64,000 bases of DNA from Zingiber officinale. Lineage: Eukaryota; Streptophyta; Magnoliopsida; Zingiberales; Zingiberaceae. The notes under the pieces were generated by a model. The model did not search any database, was not told where the DNA came from, and saw only the letters and a program-made list of their open reading frames with translations. Below, in pieces: positions 9,409 to 21,396 of this stretch (the first letter of the stretch is position 1; each line of letters begins with the position of its first letter). The stretch covers positions 121,067,794 through 121,131,793 of the forward strand of contig NC_055991.1 in NCBI RefSeq assembly GCF_018446385.1. The letters run 5' to 3'. Made by a program: the position numbers and the translations under genes.

Positions 9409-12400
9409 TGTTAGTATCCCAAGGTAGTTTTGATGTGATCAACCAAATCAGGTTAGGTCCTATTGGCTTTAACCCTGTGTCTAAGTGTGTAGGAACTTAG
9501 GAGCACAGAAAGTCGAGCGAAATACGTAGCTAGCGAGAAGGACGGCACGGGAGAGAGCCGACGGGCTCGATACGTCCGAGGGACGAGGTGCTGCAGAAGA
9601 GTACGTGGGCGGACGAGAAGGAGGCTGTTAGGATGTATACTAAAAGCCTAGCTTTTGGTATAAACATTTATCTAGAAATAAAAATCACATTGGTCAAATG
9701 TCTACATTTATGATAAATGTAGTTGTTCAATTAATTTATATTGTAGATAACATGGTGTGTGGAGTCACACACAGAGGATCATGTTATCAGTACTTTATAA
9801 ATTATAAACAGTAGCTCACGACCAAGATGGAAAGAAACAAACCATTGAAAGATCGTAGTGTAATTAGGTATTAGTTTATCTTAACTATATAATTACACTA
9901 GTACACTTAGAGTGTATTGAGTAGGACCATCAGAGGTCGTTTCTTTTTATACTGACTTTATAAAGGAATAAAAACCTCAGTTATTATGGAAGTGTGTGCT
10001 CTTAATCCTAATATAATAACAAGCACATATATTTGATATTTATTTCTTTAATTTATCAATGGGTGAGATTTAGTTCGATAAATCAATAAGCCCGATAAGT
10101 TGGAAAATAATATCACTTATAGTGTGTGTTGTTGATTATAGAAGGAAATTGTGTCCTAGTGATCTAGGTTGATAATGTCCCCCATAGGAGCTCATAAGGA
10201 TTATCATGTTAAATCCTGCAGGTGGACTTAGTCCGACATGACGATAAGGTTGAGTGGTACTACTCTTAGACTAAGATATTAATTAAGTGAGTTGTCAGTA
10301 ACTCATTTAATTAGTGGGCATTCGATATCTTAAACACAGGGAGACTAACACACTCATAATAATAAGAAGCCCAAAATGTAATTTGGGATTGGTGCGGTAG
10401 TTCAATAATAGTTCTTTAGTGGAATGAATTATTATTGATGGAATTAAGTTGTGTGTTCGGGGCGAACATGGGAAGCTTAATTTCATCGGGAGACCAAAAC
10501 CAATTCCTCCTCTCGGTCCCTATCGTAGCCTCTTGTATATAGAGATTAATACCCACCACATACCCACCTTACCCAACCTATAGGGGCCGGCCAAGCCAAG
10601 CTTGAAGCTCAAGCTTACGGCCGGCCAAACCTAAAGGTTGAGCTTAAGGTGGCCGGCCAATTGCTTGGAGCCCAAGCTTAGGTGGCCGGCCACATCATAT
10701 TAAAAAGGATTTTATTTATAATTTTTTCTTATGTGGATTCCATGATTTTAAAAGAGTTTAAAATTTAAATCTTTCCTTTTATAGCTTTATAAAAAAGATT
10801 AAGAAAAGATTTGAAATCTTTCCTTATTTGTAGATTGAAAGGAGATTTTAATTTTGAGAAAACTTTCCTTTTTAACCATGATCATAATTTAAAAGAGAGT
10901 TTTAAAAATTAAATATTCTCTTTTATTAGTTTATACAAAAGATTACGAAAAGATTTGATATCTTTCCTTATTTGTAGATTGAAAGAAGATTTTAATTTTT
11001 AGAGATAACTTTCCTTTTGGAAATCATCCACATGTTTAAAAGAAATATTTTAATTTATAAAATTTCCTTTTTATAATCCACCATGAAGGGAAAAATTATT
11101 GGAGAAATTTTTTATAAATTTCTGGAAACAAATTAGGAAGTTTTAATTAAAACTCTCCTTGTTTTGGGGAAATAAGTGGCCGGCCATATAATAATGAAAA
11201 GGAAAATTGTTTTTAATTAAATAAAATTTTCCTTTTCATGGCAAAAGAATTAAGGAAGTTTTTAATTAAATTTCCTTATTTTCCAAGACTAAGGATTATA
11301 AAAGAGGGGGTAGAGGTGCCTTCATGGCTAACGACTCTTTTATTTTTCTCCTCTCTTTTTCTCCTTGGGTGTGGCTAGCCCCTCCTCTTTCTCTCTTCTC
11401 CATCTTGTGGTCGAACCTCATCTCATCCTTGGAGTCCTTGTGGTGGCCGGATCTTGCTTGGAGAAGAAGGAGAGAAAAGGAGGCGATATTTCTAGCATCC
11501 CTTGGAGCTTGGTGGTGGCCGAACCTCTTCATCTTTGGAGGAGCTCTTGGTGGCCGAAACCTAGAAGGAAGAAGAAGGTGCTTGGTGGTTCTCATCTCGG
11601 AAGATCGTTGCCCACACAACGCCCGAGGTTAGAAGAGGAATATGGTAGAAGATCAAGAGATTATTTTTGCTTACAAAGAAAGGTATAACTAGTAATTGTT
11701 TTCCGCATCATACTAGTTTTCTTTGTATAAGTTATTTTTGGAAATACCAAACAAAAGAGGCATATGATTCTAGAGTTTTCAGACTTGTTTCGAAGTTGTG
11801 TTTCTTTTATTTTATTTTTTTGAATTTGTGATTCGATTGTTCTTTTTGGTTAAGCTAGAGTTATTTAAGGAAATAAATATTAGCTTTCCTTAAAAGGCTT
11901 TGCCTAAGCGGTGGTGGTTGCTCCCATATCCAAGAAGGCCATGTGTCTCGCCATGCAGTTCTGGAAGTCGATTTTGGAAATTAATATTTATGGAATTAAT
12001 AACTTAGGTAGATTTGAATCAATAGTGTTAAGTTCCGCTTGCGATTCAAATCTAAACCATTAAGAACAGATAAGTTAAATTTGGAATCAATGATGATAAG
12101 TTCCGTCTGTGATTCCTAATTTAACTTCTAAAGAACACAATAGGTTATTTAAGGAAAGATTCGACACTTGTACAAAAAAATTTTGTACAGTGGAACCGGT
12201 ACGTTTTCCTAGGACTAACCAACAAAGGCGCGCGGCGTTTTCGATGGACTAGAAGCCAGAGTCGAAAATTGCTCGAGAATGACGGAAGTTGGGTTCGGAT
12301 GAGCCCTATTTTGGATAGCCGAGATCACCCAAGCGAGCGGAGCCAGAGCGGAAGACTCAGACAAAGGCGAGCAGAAGACCGGGACCAAAAGTCAATAGGT

Positions 12401-12853
12401 TGTTGACTTTCTTGGTCCGAGCGCCCAGACTCGCCGGACTCCAGGCGCCCAAACCGTGATGGTTATCCAGAATGCATCAAACGCGATCCGTTGCAATGAG
12501 GATAAAGTTTTATCCCTCTCCAGGCGCCTCGGCCAGGGCTATAAATACAACCTTGGTCCTAGAAGCTAAAACATAACACTTGTAAACAACTTCTTCTGTC
12601 TAACTTTGCTTTTTGAGTGTTTTAATTGATGTAAAGAGGCTTCTTCGCCTGAAGCAGAATTTAGTGTGCTTTTCAACTTCTTTTGATTAACAACCTCCTC
12701 GGCTTTAATCAAGTAAAACCCTTCATGCCTCTTCTTTCTTTATTTCCTTATTTTTTATGCAAGTGTTTAATTAAGCTATAACGTCCGAGAAAGGTTCATT
12801 TTATTTTGCATGGCTATTAACACCCCTGTAGCTGGTCGCTACTGGTCCTAACA
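9409..12853 (+). repeat. 3' LTR of the outer copia, interrupted
   Basis: It begins TGTTAGTATCCC after a purine tract (AAAAAGGAGGAGA, 9395-9407) and ends GGTCCTAACA, as at the window's left edge. A solo LTR occupies 9626-12224, leaving about 840 bp of original LTR. Confidence 0.82.
9626..12224 (+). mobile_element. Solo LTR, 2.6-kb family, copy 1
   Basis: It starts TGTTAGGATGTATAC, ends GGACTAACCAACA and matches 16606-19244 over its whole length. It has no internal domain and no second LTR, so it is a solo LTR left by recombination. The flanks GAGGC and AAGGC fit a 5-bp target duplication with one changed base. It contains several GGCCGGCC motifs near 10585-10690. ORFs of about 100 codons near 11300-11690 are not conserved between the two copies and are not taken as genes. 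Confidence 0.85.
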
Positions 12854-13589
12854 GGATACATCATCGTCCAGACTGTGCCACTCATCGGTCGGCAAATGAA
12901 TAATTATCATTATTTGTCTCTAACCGCTCGGACGAGAGGATTTGGGATCGCTCTGCCTGTAGACTGGGGCGTTGGGGTCGGTCGGATGTGGGGCACTTGG
13001 GCTGTCAGCAAGGATTGGGGTGGCATGAAGGCTACCGGCGGTGCACAAATTGTCCCCAGCAACAATTCGGACAACGACGGTGTCCGGTCGGATGATAGTG
13101 AGGTGTGGTACGCTGCAGCTCCTTGCTCGGGAAGAGTAGGCGTGGATGTCTCGTCCAGCTCGGAGGATTGTCATGAACTAGCTTGGGCTAGAGACTGTTG
13201 AGCAGAAGTGGCAGAGCGGGAGGACGCTTCCGTGTGGCGCCTCTTACGTCGTTACAGGGGGTTCGCCGAAAGTGGTCGACTCAGAAGCCACCACGATCGG
13301 CAGTATCATGGGTCGTTCGGGAGGAAGGTTCGTTGTAGTGACCTCTACATCACTAGTCGTAGTCTGACTTCTTCCACCCTCGCTGGCTAGCACTTGCGTT
13401 CCTTCAGCGTCGTCGAGCAGATCCTTGTAGGAGCTGATCGACTATAAGCCTCAACTCTCTAGTTCGACCATCGATGCGGCGTTGATCTCGACATCTGCAA
13501 GCCTGCTCTTGCCGGCCAGACATGCCCTCAACATGATACAGGTTGCAAAAAAGAAGGTAAAATAAGTTAGATTCAAAGATAAAGAAAAG

Positions 13590-14291
13590 AAAGGGAATAC
13601 CTAGGTTGGACGGAAGCCGCATGCGGAACAAGCTCAAGCTGAACATGTAAAGGACTCCCTCCAACATCAACCGGTGAATATGATACTTCTGATAGGCCAA
13701 ACAGGAAGCAGCCTAGAGAAAGTTCAATCGACTTTTGTACTTCCCGAGCGATGGAGGATTCATCACTTCCATCTGCCAGCTGGTTGGGAAGTCTGGTCGC
13801 TCGGGAAAATGAAGAAAGAAGTAATGTTCCCTCTAATGTTTATTGGAGGACGACATTTTATCAAAAAAACCCGAGCCCACTCAGGCTTGAAATAAGAAGG
13901 TCCCCGGCTCAGACAATTTAGGATAATAAAAATAATGAAAAGCCCGAGGAGTCAAGCGAATGTCGTGCATGCAAAATAAAACTATGACCCCGCACAACAG
14001 TCTAAAGGAGTTCAGCACTAGCTGATTAATGGAAATATGGAAGTATTTACAAACAACAGAAAAAATCAATGAACGGGGAATCAAAGGTCGGCAATGAAAT
14101 GATCCTTAAAAAAACACAAACACCCCCGCTGGTGGTTTGTGTGGCCGGTCGTAAGCAGATGGAATGACAACTTAGTAATTGGAGGGAAAATGGTAGGTGA
14201 ATTTTTCAATGTCATCCCCGTCGAACTTGGACTTAGTGGAAATATACCAGAGCCCAAGGATAAGGATGGGGGGCTAAAAAAAACTGGCCAT
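13590..14291 (-). pseudogene. Antisense gypsy ORF (PF04195-like), decayed
   Basis: The minus strand encodes pieces of a family annotated in plants as a putative gypsy-type transposon protein. The start is MASFF at 14291, soon broken by a frameshift in a T run. Then comes a segment ending TPRAFHYFYYPKLSEPGTF at 13884-14084, a frame-shifted stretch around 13750-13870, and a segment with YQKYHIHRLMLEGVLYMF ending near 13590, perhaps at a splice site (CCTAGGTATT). Several stops and shifts mean it is not functional. Relative to the purine tract and LTR of the surrounding element it is antisense. Family assignment is from memory of conserved blocks. Confidence 0.55.
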
Positions 14292-14988
14292 TGAAAATAA
14301 AGGATTCGAGAAAGAGCAACAAACGAATTCAGATAAGGAAAGATCGAAGAAGCTTACAGAAAATGATCGCCGGAGAAGAAGAAGAGATGAAGCATCGCAG
14401 AGAAGGCTCAAAGACGAAAGCGCAAGGAATGAAGGTGATGGCGACGCGAAGTAAGGTTTATAAACCTCATGGTCGATTACCATAAGTCGTCCGATCCAGG
14501 GTTCGAAAAATCAGGAGAAGATCTGGCCATAGAATTTGAAAAGGCGTCTGTCAAATTACCAATGGATATCCGCTTGTCACATCAAAAGTGTTTGAGGGAT
14601 GTCCTAAGGCAATCCCCTTATAGTTTTTATTTATTTATTTGATAAGTATATATTCACTATTTGAGTGCATATTATATGTTTGATTATCTTAAACTCATTT
14701 ACTGAATGTTCATAATATAATTCATAGTATGAGAGAATTTGTTATTAGATCGTAACTAATGATTATCTCTACATGTGCAATTATGAATGTATTAAAATTT
14801 TCCTAGTTGTTGAATTAATGCATTCAGATATCATCAATTCTGTAAGACTAGCACGGGTTATACTCCTTGGTTCGGTCAAGCAGTTATTTTCTCACTGGCT
14901 GGAGACATTGGATGTCGAGAGTTAAACGTGGATGCTGGTTATGGTAACTAGTTCATTGGAGTGACTCGCTGTAAGACTTCATATGATT

Positions 14989-15041
<53 letters not shown>

Positions 15042-15239
15042 GTGCAATATTCCCCAGGTCAAGGTTGACCAAGTTGACTGAACTTGAATTGAGTCAAGCT
15101 CGAGTCTTGATGTTTGGATTTCGATGTTTGACAATACATATAGACAACACATGAAGATTGCAGGTGCAATTGTTCATGTGGGGAGATTGTGAAGGAGAGT
15201 CAAGTAGGTCAAGGTTGACTGGATACTTGACTGGAAAAT

Positions 15240-15726
15240 CCTAGTGAGTGAAGCTAGGTGAAAGTCCTGGTGAGTGAAGCCAGGCAGAATGAAAGTCCTG
15301 GTGAGTGAAGCCAGGCAGAAGAGAAATCCTGGTGAGTGAAGCCAGGTGAAAGTCCTAGTGAGTGAAGCTAGGCAGAAGAAAAATCTTGGTGAGTGAAGCT
15401 AGGTGAAAGTCCTAGTGAGTGAAGCTAGGCAGAAGAGAAAGTCCTAATGAGTGAAGCTAGGCAGAAGAAAAATCCTGGTAAGTGAAGTCAGGTGAAAGTC
15501 CTAGTGAGTGAAGCTAGGCAGAAGAGAAAGTCCTAGTGAGTGAAGCTAGGCAGAAGAAAAATCCTGGTGAGTGAAGTCAGGTGAAAGTCCTAGTGAGTGA
15601 AGCTAGGCAGAAGAGAAATCCTGGTGAGTGAAGCCAGGTGAAAGTCCTGTGAGTGAAGCCAGGCAGACATGAAGTCCTAGTGAGTGAAGCTAGGTAGAAG
15701 GGAAGTCCTGGTGAGTGAAGCCAGGC
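15240..15726 (+). repeat. Expanded hairpin array, about 17 units
   Basis: Units centred on TGAGTGAAG have arms CCTAG/CTAGG or CCTGG/CCAGG. A few units are imperfect (CTTGG/CTAGG, CCTAA/CTAGG, CCTGG/TCAGG). It is followed by larger hairpins at 15736-15975 and the GATCGATC array at 16013-16345. Confidence 0.85.
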
Positions 15727-16605
15727 AAGGAAAATCCAGATGGATCATGGATGATCAGATATCTGGTGTTGGGAAGTCCAAGTAGGCCAAAGGGATTGAC
15801 CGGATACTTGGCACGAGAAATCCAGGTGGATCAAGGTTGATCGGACACCTGGTGAAGATAAGTCCAAGTGGGTCAAGGTTGACCGGACACTTGGTGAGCG
15901 AGTTCTAGCAGGTTAAGGGTGACCGGATGCTAGGCACAATGTACCAACAGGTCATGGTTGACCAGATGTTGATGTGGGGGATTTGGGAATTGGTTTTGGG
16001 CAAAAACCAAGAGTTGGATCGATCAACCGATCGATTGGCTCATGCCCAATCGATCGGTCGATCGATCGGGTGAGTCCCTGCGACAAGCATCCTCCCAATC
16101 GATCAGTGGATCGATTGGGGAGAAGTGTCGCGCGAACAGAATCCCTCTGGATCGATCGGGCGATCGATCCAAAGGTCCCAATCGATCAGTGGATCGATTG
16201 GGAGCTGCTGTTTGTGCGCGATAAGATCGATCAGCCGATCGATCCAGGCAATTCCTGAGAGCACAGAGGCTCTCTGGATCGATTAGCCAATCGATCCAAA
16301 GCCTCCCTGATCGATTGGGAGCAATCCAATCGATCGGGATCCGACCGTTGGCATCATATTTAGCTGCAGGCGTTCGATTCCTTCGGTAGAACTTCCATGG
16401 CTTCTTCTCCAGCGAGCACAGCAACTCCACAGCTTCTCCACAAAGTTCAGATCGCCAGTTCTTGAAGGATCTTGGAGGTTTTCCAAGTCAAGAGGTGGAT
16501 CTACAGCAAGAAGAAGAAATCTAGGGTTAGGGTTTACTTGTGCTAACTTGTAAGCTTTTGGCTTGTATTTTGTTCCCTTTCTCTTTCTTCTTGTAGTGTG
16601 AACTT

Positions 16606-19244
16606 TGTTAGGATGTATACTAAAAGCCTAGCTTTTGGTATAAACATTTATCTAGAAATAAGAATCACATTGGTCAAATGTCTACATTTATGATAAATGT
16701 AGTTGTTCAATTAATTTATATTGTAGATAACATGGTGTGTGGAGTCACACACAGAGGATCATGTTATCAGTACCTTATAAATTATAAACAGTAGCCTACG
16801 ACCAAGATGGAAAGGAACAAACAATGGAAGGTCGTAGTGTAATTAGGTATTAGTTTATCTTAACTATATAATTACACTAGTACACTTAGAGTGTATTGAG
16901 TAGGACCATCAGAGGTCGTTTCTTTTTATACTGACTTTATAAAGGAACAAAGACCTCAGTTATTATGGAAGTGTGTGCTCTTAATCCTAATATAATAACA
17001 AGCACATATATTTGATATTTATTTCTTTAATTTATCAATGGGTGAGATTTAGTTCGATAAATCAATAAGCCCGATAAGTTGGGAAATAATATCACTTATA
17101 GTGTGTGTTGTTGATTATAGAAGGAAACTGTGTCCTAGTGATCTAGGTTGATAATGTCCCCAAGAGGAGCTCATAAGGATTGTCATGTTAAACCCTGCAG
17201 GTGGACTTAGTCCAACATGACGATAAGGTTGAGTGGTACTACTCTTGGACTAAGATATTAATTAAGTGAGTTGTCAGTAACTCATTTAATTAGTGGGCAT
17301 TCGATATCTTAAACACAGGGAGACTAACACACTCATAATAAGAAGGAGCCCAAAATATAATTTGGGATTGGTGCGGTAGTTCAATAATAGTTCTTTAGTG
17401 GAATGAATTATTATTGATGGAATTAAGTTGTGTGTTTGGGGCGAACACGGGAAGCTTAATTTCATCGGAAGACCAAAATCAATTCTTCCTCTCGGTCTCT
17501 ATCGTAGCCTCTTTTATATAGAGATTTATACCCACCACATACCCACATTCTTACCCACTCTTTGGTGGCCGGCCAAGCTAGGGTCGGCCAAGACCCAAAG
17601 GTTGAGCCAAGTTAATTGGTCGGCCATAGCTTGGAGCCTAAACTTGATTGACCGACCATATTAAAAGGGAATTTATTTTTAATTAAAATTATTTCTTATG
17701 TGGATATCATGGTTTTAAAAGAGAGTTTAAAATTTAAATATTTCCTTTTATAGCTTTCTACAAAAGATTAAGAAAAGATTTGAAATCTTTACTTATTTAT
17801 AGATTGAAAGGAAATTTTAATTTTGAGAAAACTTTCATTTTTTAACCATGTTCATGATTTAAAAGAGAGTTTAAAAATTAAATAATCTCTTTTATTAATT
17901 TCTACAAAAGATTAAGAAAAGATTTGATATCTTTCCTTATTTGTAGATTGAAAGGAGATTTTAATTTTAGAGATAACTTTCCTTTTTGGAAATTATCCAC
18001 ATGTTTAAAAGAAAGGTTTTAATTTATAAAATTTCCTTTTTATAATCCACCATGAAGGGAAAAATTATTGGAGAAATTTTTTATAAATTTTCGAAAACAA
18101 ATTAGGAAGTTTTAATTTTTGTTTTAATTAAAACTCTCCTTGTTTTGGGGAAATAAGTGGACGGTCATATAATAATGAAAAGGAAAATTGTTTTTAACTA
18201 AATAAATTTTTCCTTTTCATGGCAAAAGAATTAAAGAAGTTTTTAATTAAATTTCCTTATTTGCCAAGACCAAGGATTATAAAAGAGGGGGTAGAGGTGC
18301 CTTCATAGCTAACGACTCTGTTCTTTTTCCTCCCCTCTCTTCCTTGGTGTGGTCGGCCATCATCCCCTTCTCTTTTCTCTTCTCTCCATCTTGTGGCCGA
18401 ACTTCATCTCATCCTTGGAGTCCTTGTGGTGGTCGGTTCTTGCTTGGAGAAGAAGGAGAGAAAAGGAGACGATATTTCTAGCATCCCTTGGAGCTTGGTG
18501 GTGGCCGAATCTCTTCATCCTTGGAGGAGCTTTTGGTGGCCGAACCTCTTCATCCTTGGAGGAACTTTTGGTGGCCGAAACTAGGAAGGAAGAAGAAGGG
18601 CTTGGGTGGTTCTCATCTCGGTAGATCGTTGCCCACACAACGTCCGGGATAAGAAGAGGAATACGGTAGAAGATCAAGAGGTTATTTGCTTACAAATAAA
18701 GGTATAACTAGTAATTATTTCCCGCATCATACTAGTTTTCCTTGTATAGTTATTTTTGGAAATACCAAACACAAGAGGCATATGATTCTAGAGTTTTCGG
18801 ATTTGTTTCGAAGTTGTGTTTCTTTTCTTTTCTTTTTCAAATTTGTGATTCGATTGTTCTTTTTGGTTAAACCTAGAGTTATTTAAGGAAATAAATATTA
18901 GCTTTCCTTAAAAGGTTTTACCTAGACGGCGGTGGTTGCTCCCATATCCAAGAAGGCCATGTGCCTCGCCATGCAGTTCTGGAAGCCGATTTTGGAAATT
19001 AATATTTATGGAATTAATAACTTAGGTAGATTTGAATCAATAGTGTTAAGTTCCGCTTGCGATTCAAATCTAAACCATTAAGAACAGATAAGTTAAATTT
19101 GGAATCAATGATGTTAAGTTCCGTCTGCGATTCCTAATTTAACTTCTAAAGAATACAATATGTTATTTAAGGAAAGGTTCGACACTTGTACAAAAAAAAT
19201 TTTGTACAGTGGAACCAGTACGATTTTCCTAGGACTAACCAACA
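16606..19244 (+). mobile_element. Solo LTR, 2.6-kb family, copy 2
   Basis: It starts TGTTAGGATGTATAC, ends GGACTAACCAACA and has an exact target duplication AACTT (16601-16605 and 19245-19249). Many GGCCGGCC sites of copy 1 appear here as GGTCGGCC or GACCGACC, the C-to-T changes expected of methylated, silenced DNA. No internal domain or partner LTR is present. Confidence 0.9.
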
Positions 19245-21396
19245 AACTTGTAAGGCTTCTCCGCCTTTGGTAGTTACTATAAAGGAGTGTTTTCATAGTG
19301 GAGGGTGCGTGAGTGTGTGGATCCTTGGATTAGTCAACTCTTGTAAGGTGGATACCAAGTAAATCCTCTTGTTAGCGTTGTGTATTTTGTTTCTTTGTAA
19401 TTTCCGCTGCATATCTTGAAGAAACAAGTAATGTCAAGCACGACGAGCGCACCGAGCTATTCACCCCCCCCCCCCTCCCCTCTAGCTACATAATCGGTCC
19501 CAACATATATGTTTGTGAAGTTCTTACTGCAACATGAGTGCAAGTTTCCTTTGACTTGAGATATACAAGTCATCTTGGTCATGGAGACTTATACTTTGAC
19601 ATCTTAAGCAAGTATCTCATTGAAGTGTGGACCCAGAATGATTGGGTATAAGTTGAAGTCCCCAAAGGTATTTAGATTGCCTACAGAGGATTCACCGCTC
19701 CTTGCGAGGAGATGTATATCCTATAGTCACTCGTTAGGATTATTACTCAAAGTCTTTGGCCAAAGCATCACATGTTAAGAGTGTGAGACTCTTGTACACA
19801 TGTATGAGTAATTTGAATTCGCAAAACGAGGAAGTATTACTTGGACTAGGTGTGACATAGTCAGCCTAGTGGGGACAAGACACATAGACCATGTCCTGAA
19901 CCAAATGACTATAAGACGAGTGAAAGAAACAAAGCACGACTCACTGTCGCTGCTAAAGGGTTTAGAATTAATTCTAAGATCAACTATGATTTTCCGACTA
20001 ATTGGAGATCATGATGTATTACTAGGTGTTATTCATGATCGTTCTATAATTAAATAATTAATTATGGACGACCAAGATAAATCGAGAACCTATTAGGTTA
20101 CATGTACTAACGAGTCTCTAAAAGACGTAAAACAAGTTAAAGAATAGAATTCTTAGATCAAGAGATAAATGTTTAGTTGGACCATACATAAGATAAATAT
20201 AGAAATATTTATCGCAATGGAAGCGCGGATGAGTCACATCTCTTATGGAAGAGTTGGACTATATTTGATTTAATCATGAATTAATCATGAACCAACTTAG
20301 TCTAGCTGTGAACCAAACCAAGGGATTAATGAGCTAATTTTTTGTTTAAGGGATAATGTATTGGATTTGGACTTTCTAATCCAACTCATTAATGAAGGCT
20401 ATATATTAATATGGTTGACAGAAAATTAGACACATGAGATCATTAATTGGCTTGCAAGATTTTTGGAAAACCTTAACCCAATTTCTCCTCTCCCTCTCCC
20501 TCTCCGCTCTCTCTTTGTCGTTGCCAACAAAGGGAAGCCCTTTCCCTTATTGCCATGACCACCACAAGGAAGAAATCTCTTCCTCTTCCTCTTCCTCTTG
20601 ATCCCTCTTCTTCGCTTGTGGTTAGTAACTTCCGAAGGAGAGGCTTGTACTCAAGGAGTTATATTGAGGAGCTCGATGTGGATATGAATAGAGGTGAAGT
20701 TCGACAACGTCGCTACGGTTGATGCCCTTCTCATTACAGGTCATTCGTAAGGAACACCTAGCGTGAATTTATTTTCCGTAAAAATTAAATTATGTGATCA
20801 TGTTTGACATGTTGTATCCTTATATGCATGTGGTGCGTGTGATGTAATAATTTAAGAATTATTATGTTTTATTTTTCGCTGCGCATGTTTACGAAACGTG
20901 TTTTAGTACATACCACATTGGGTATATCCCAACAAATAGTGCGGCGGCAGAAAGTGGGACACATAGCGTTTAGCTATTAGAAGACATTAATGAGGCTTAA
21001 TTAAAACATATGGTCGTGTGCTCAACCAATGATCAGAGATTTGTATGATCTTCAAAAAATTTGGATGATATCAGCTACTATGAAAGGATGCTCATCCGAG
21101 GGAGCGCAGGGAAAGGAGAAATTTCGCTAAGTGTTATCTCCCATTGTCTCGATTGCCACAGAGAGTGGGTTATCACACAACAGAGCGGCCGATGCACCAA
21201 CTGCCTTAGGCGGTATGATCCGAGCGACAACTACAAACCCATCCAGTGAAATAAAGTCGAACAACATTGACATTTGTTTTGATCAGAAACTTGGGAGCAT
21301 ATATGGTCCGATCAGACATGGAAACCACCGAAAACTCTACTGATTCAGTCAATCAAACTTGCAGTCTCCTTCGACTAGACTTGAGGGGGAGGCTTG

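Larger units (their letters stand above)
1..12853 (+). mobile_element. Ty1/copia LTR element, left end cut by window
   Basis: Bases 1-62 match the last bases of the LTR ending at 12853; both end in CCTAACA. A primer-binding site follows the left copy. A broken copia gag runs to 816 and resumes at 8142. A purine tract and a 3' LTR starting TGTTAGTATCCC close the element. No protease, integrase or reverse transcriptase is visible, so it is non-autonomous or has lost pol. Two later insertions sit inside it (817-8136 and 9626-12224). The right flank is GGATA; the left flank lies outside the window, so its target duplication cannot be tested. Confidence 0.85.
15037..19505 (+). mobile_element. Solo LTR of the gag-only copia family, interrupted
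   Basis: It begins TGTTGGTGCAATATT and ends GGTCCCAACA, matching the LTRs at 817 and 6667. It has TATAT on both sides (15032-15036 and 19506-19510) and is inserted in a (TA)n tract. The hairpin array (15240-15726) is longer than in the other copies, about 17 units. A second solo LTR (16606-19244) splits it near its right end. Confidence 0.88.
14589..20934 (+). mobile_element. Solo LTR of a copia-like family, interrupted
   Basis: The right end is typical of an LTR (TTTTTCGCTGCGCATG, then TATCCCAACA at 20934). The best left end is TGTTTGAGGGATG at 14589. Flanks AAAAG (14584-14588) and AATAG (20935-20939) match at four of five bases. Taking out the inserted 15037-19510 leaves a continuous LTR of about 1.87 kb. 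The outer flanks rejoin as one sequence of the gypsy element. The left boundary is the uncertain part. Confidence 0.6.

Noticed and set aside
11324-11688. ORFs of 102-107 codons in the 2.6-kb solo LTR
   Set aside because: They lie within an LTR, are not conserved in frame in the second copy at 18349-18677, and match no family.
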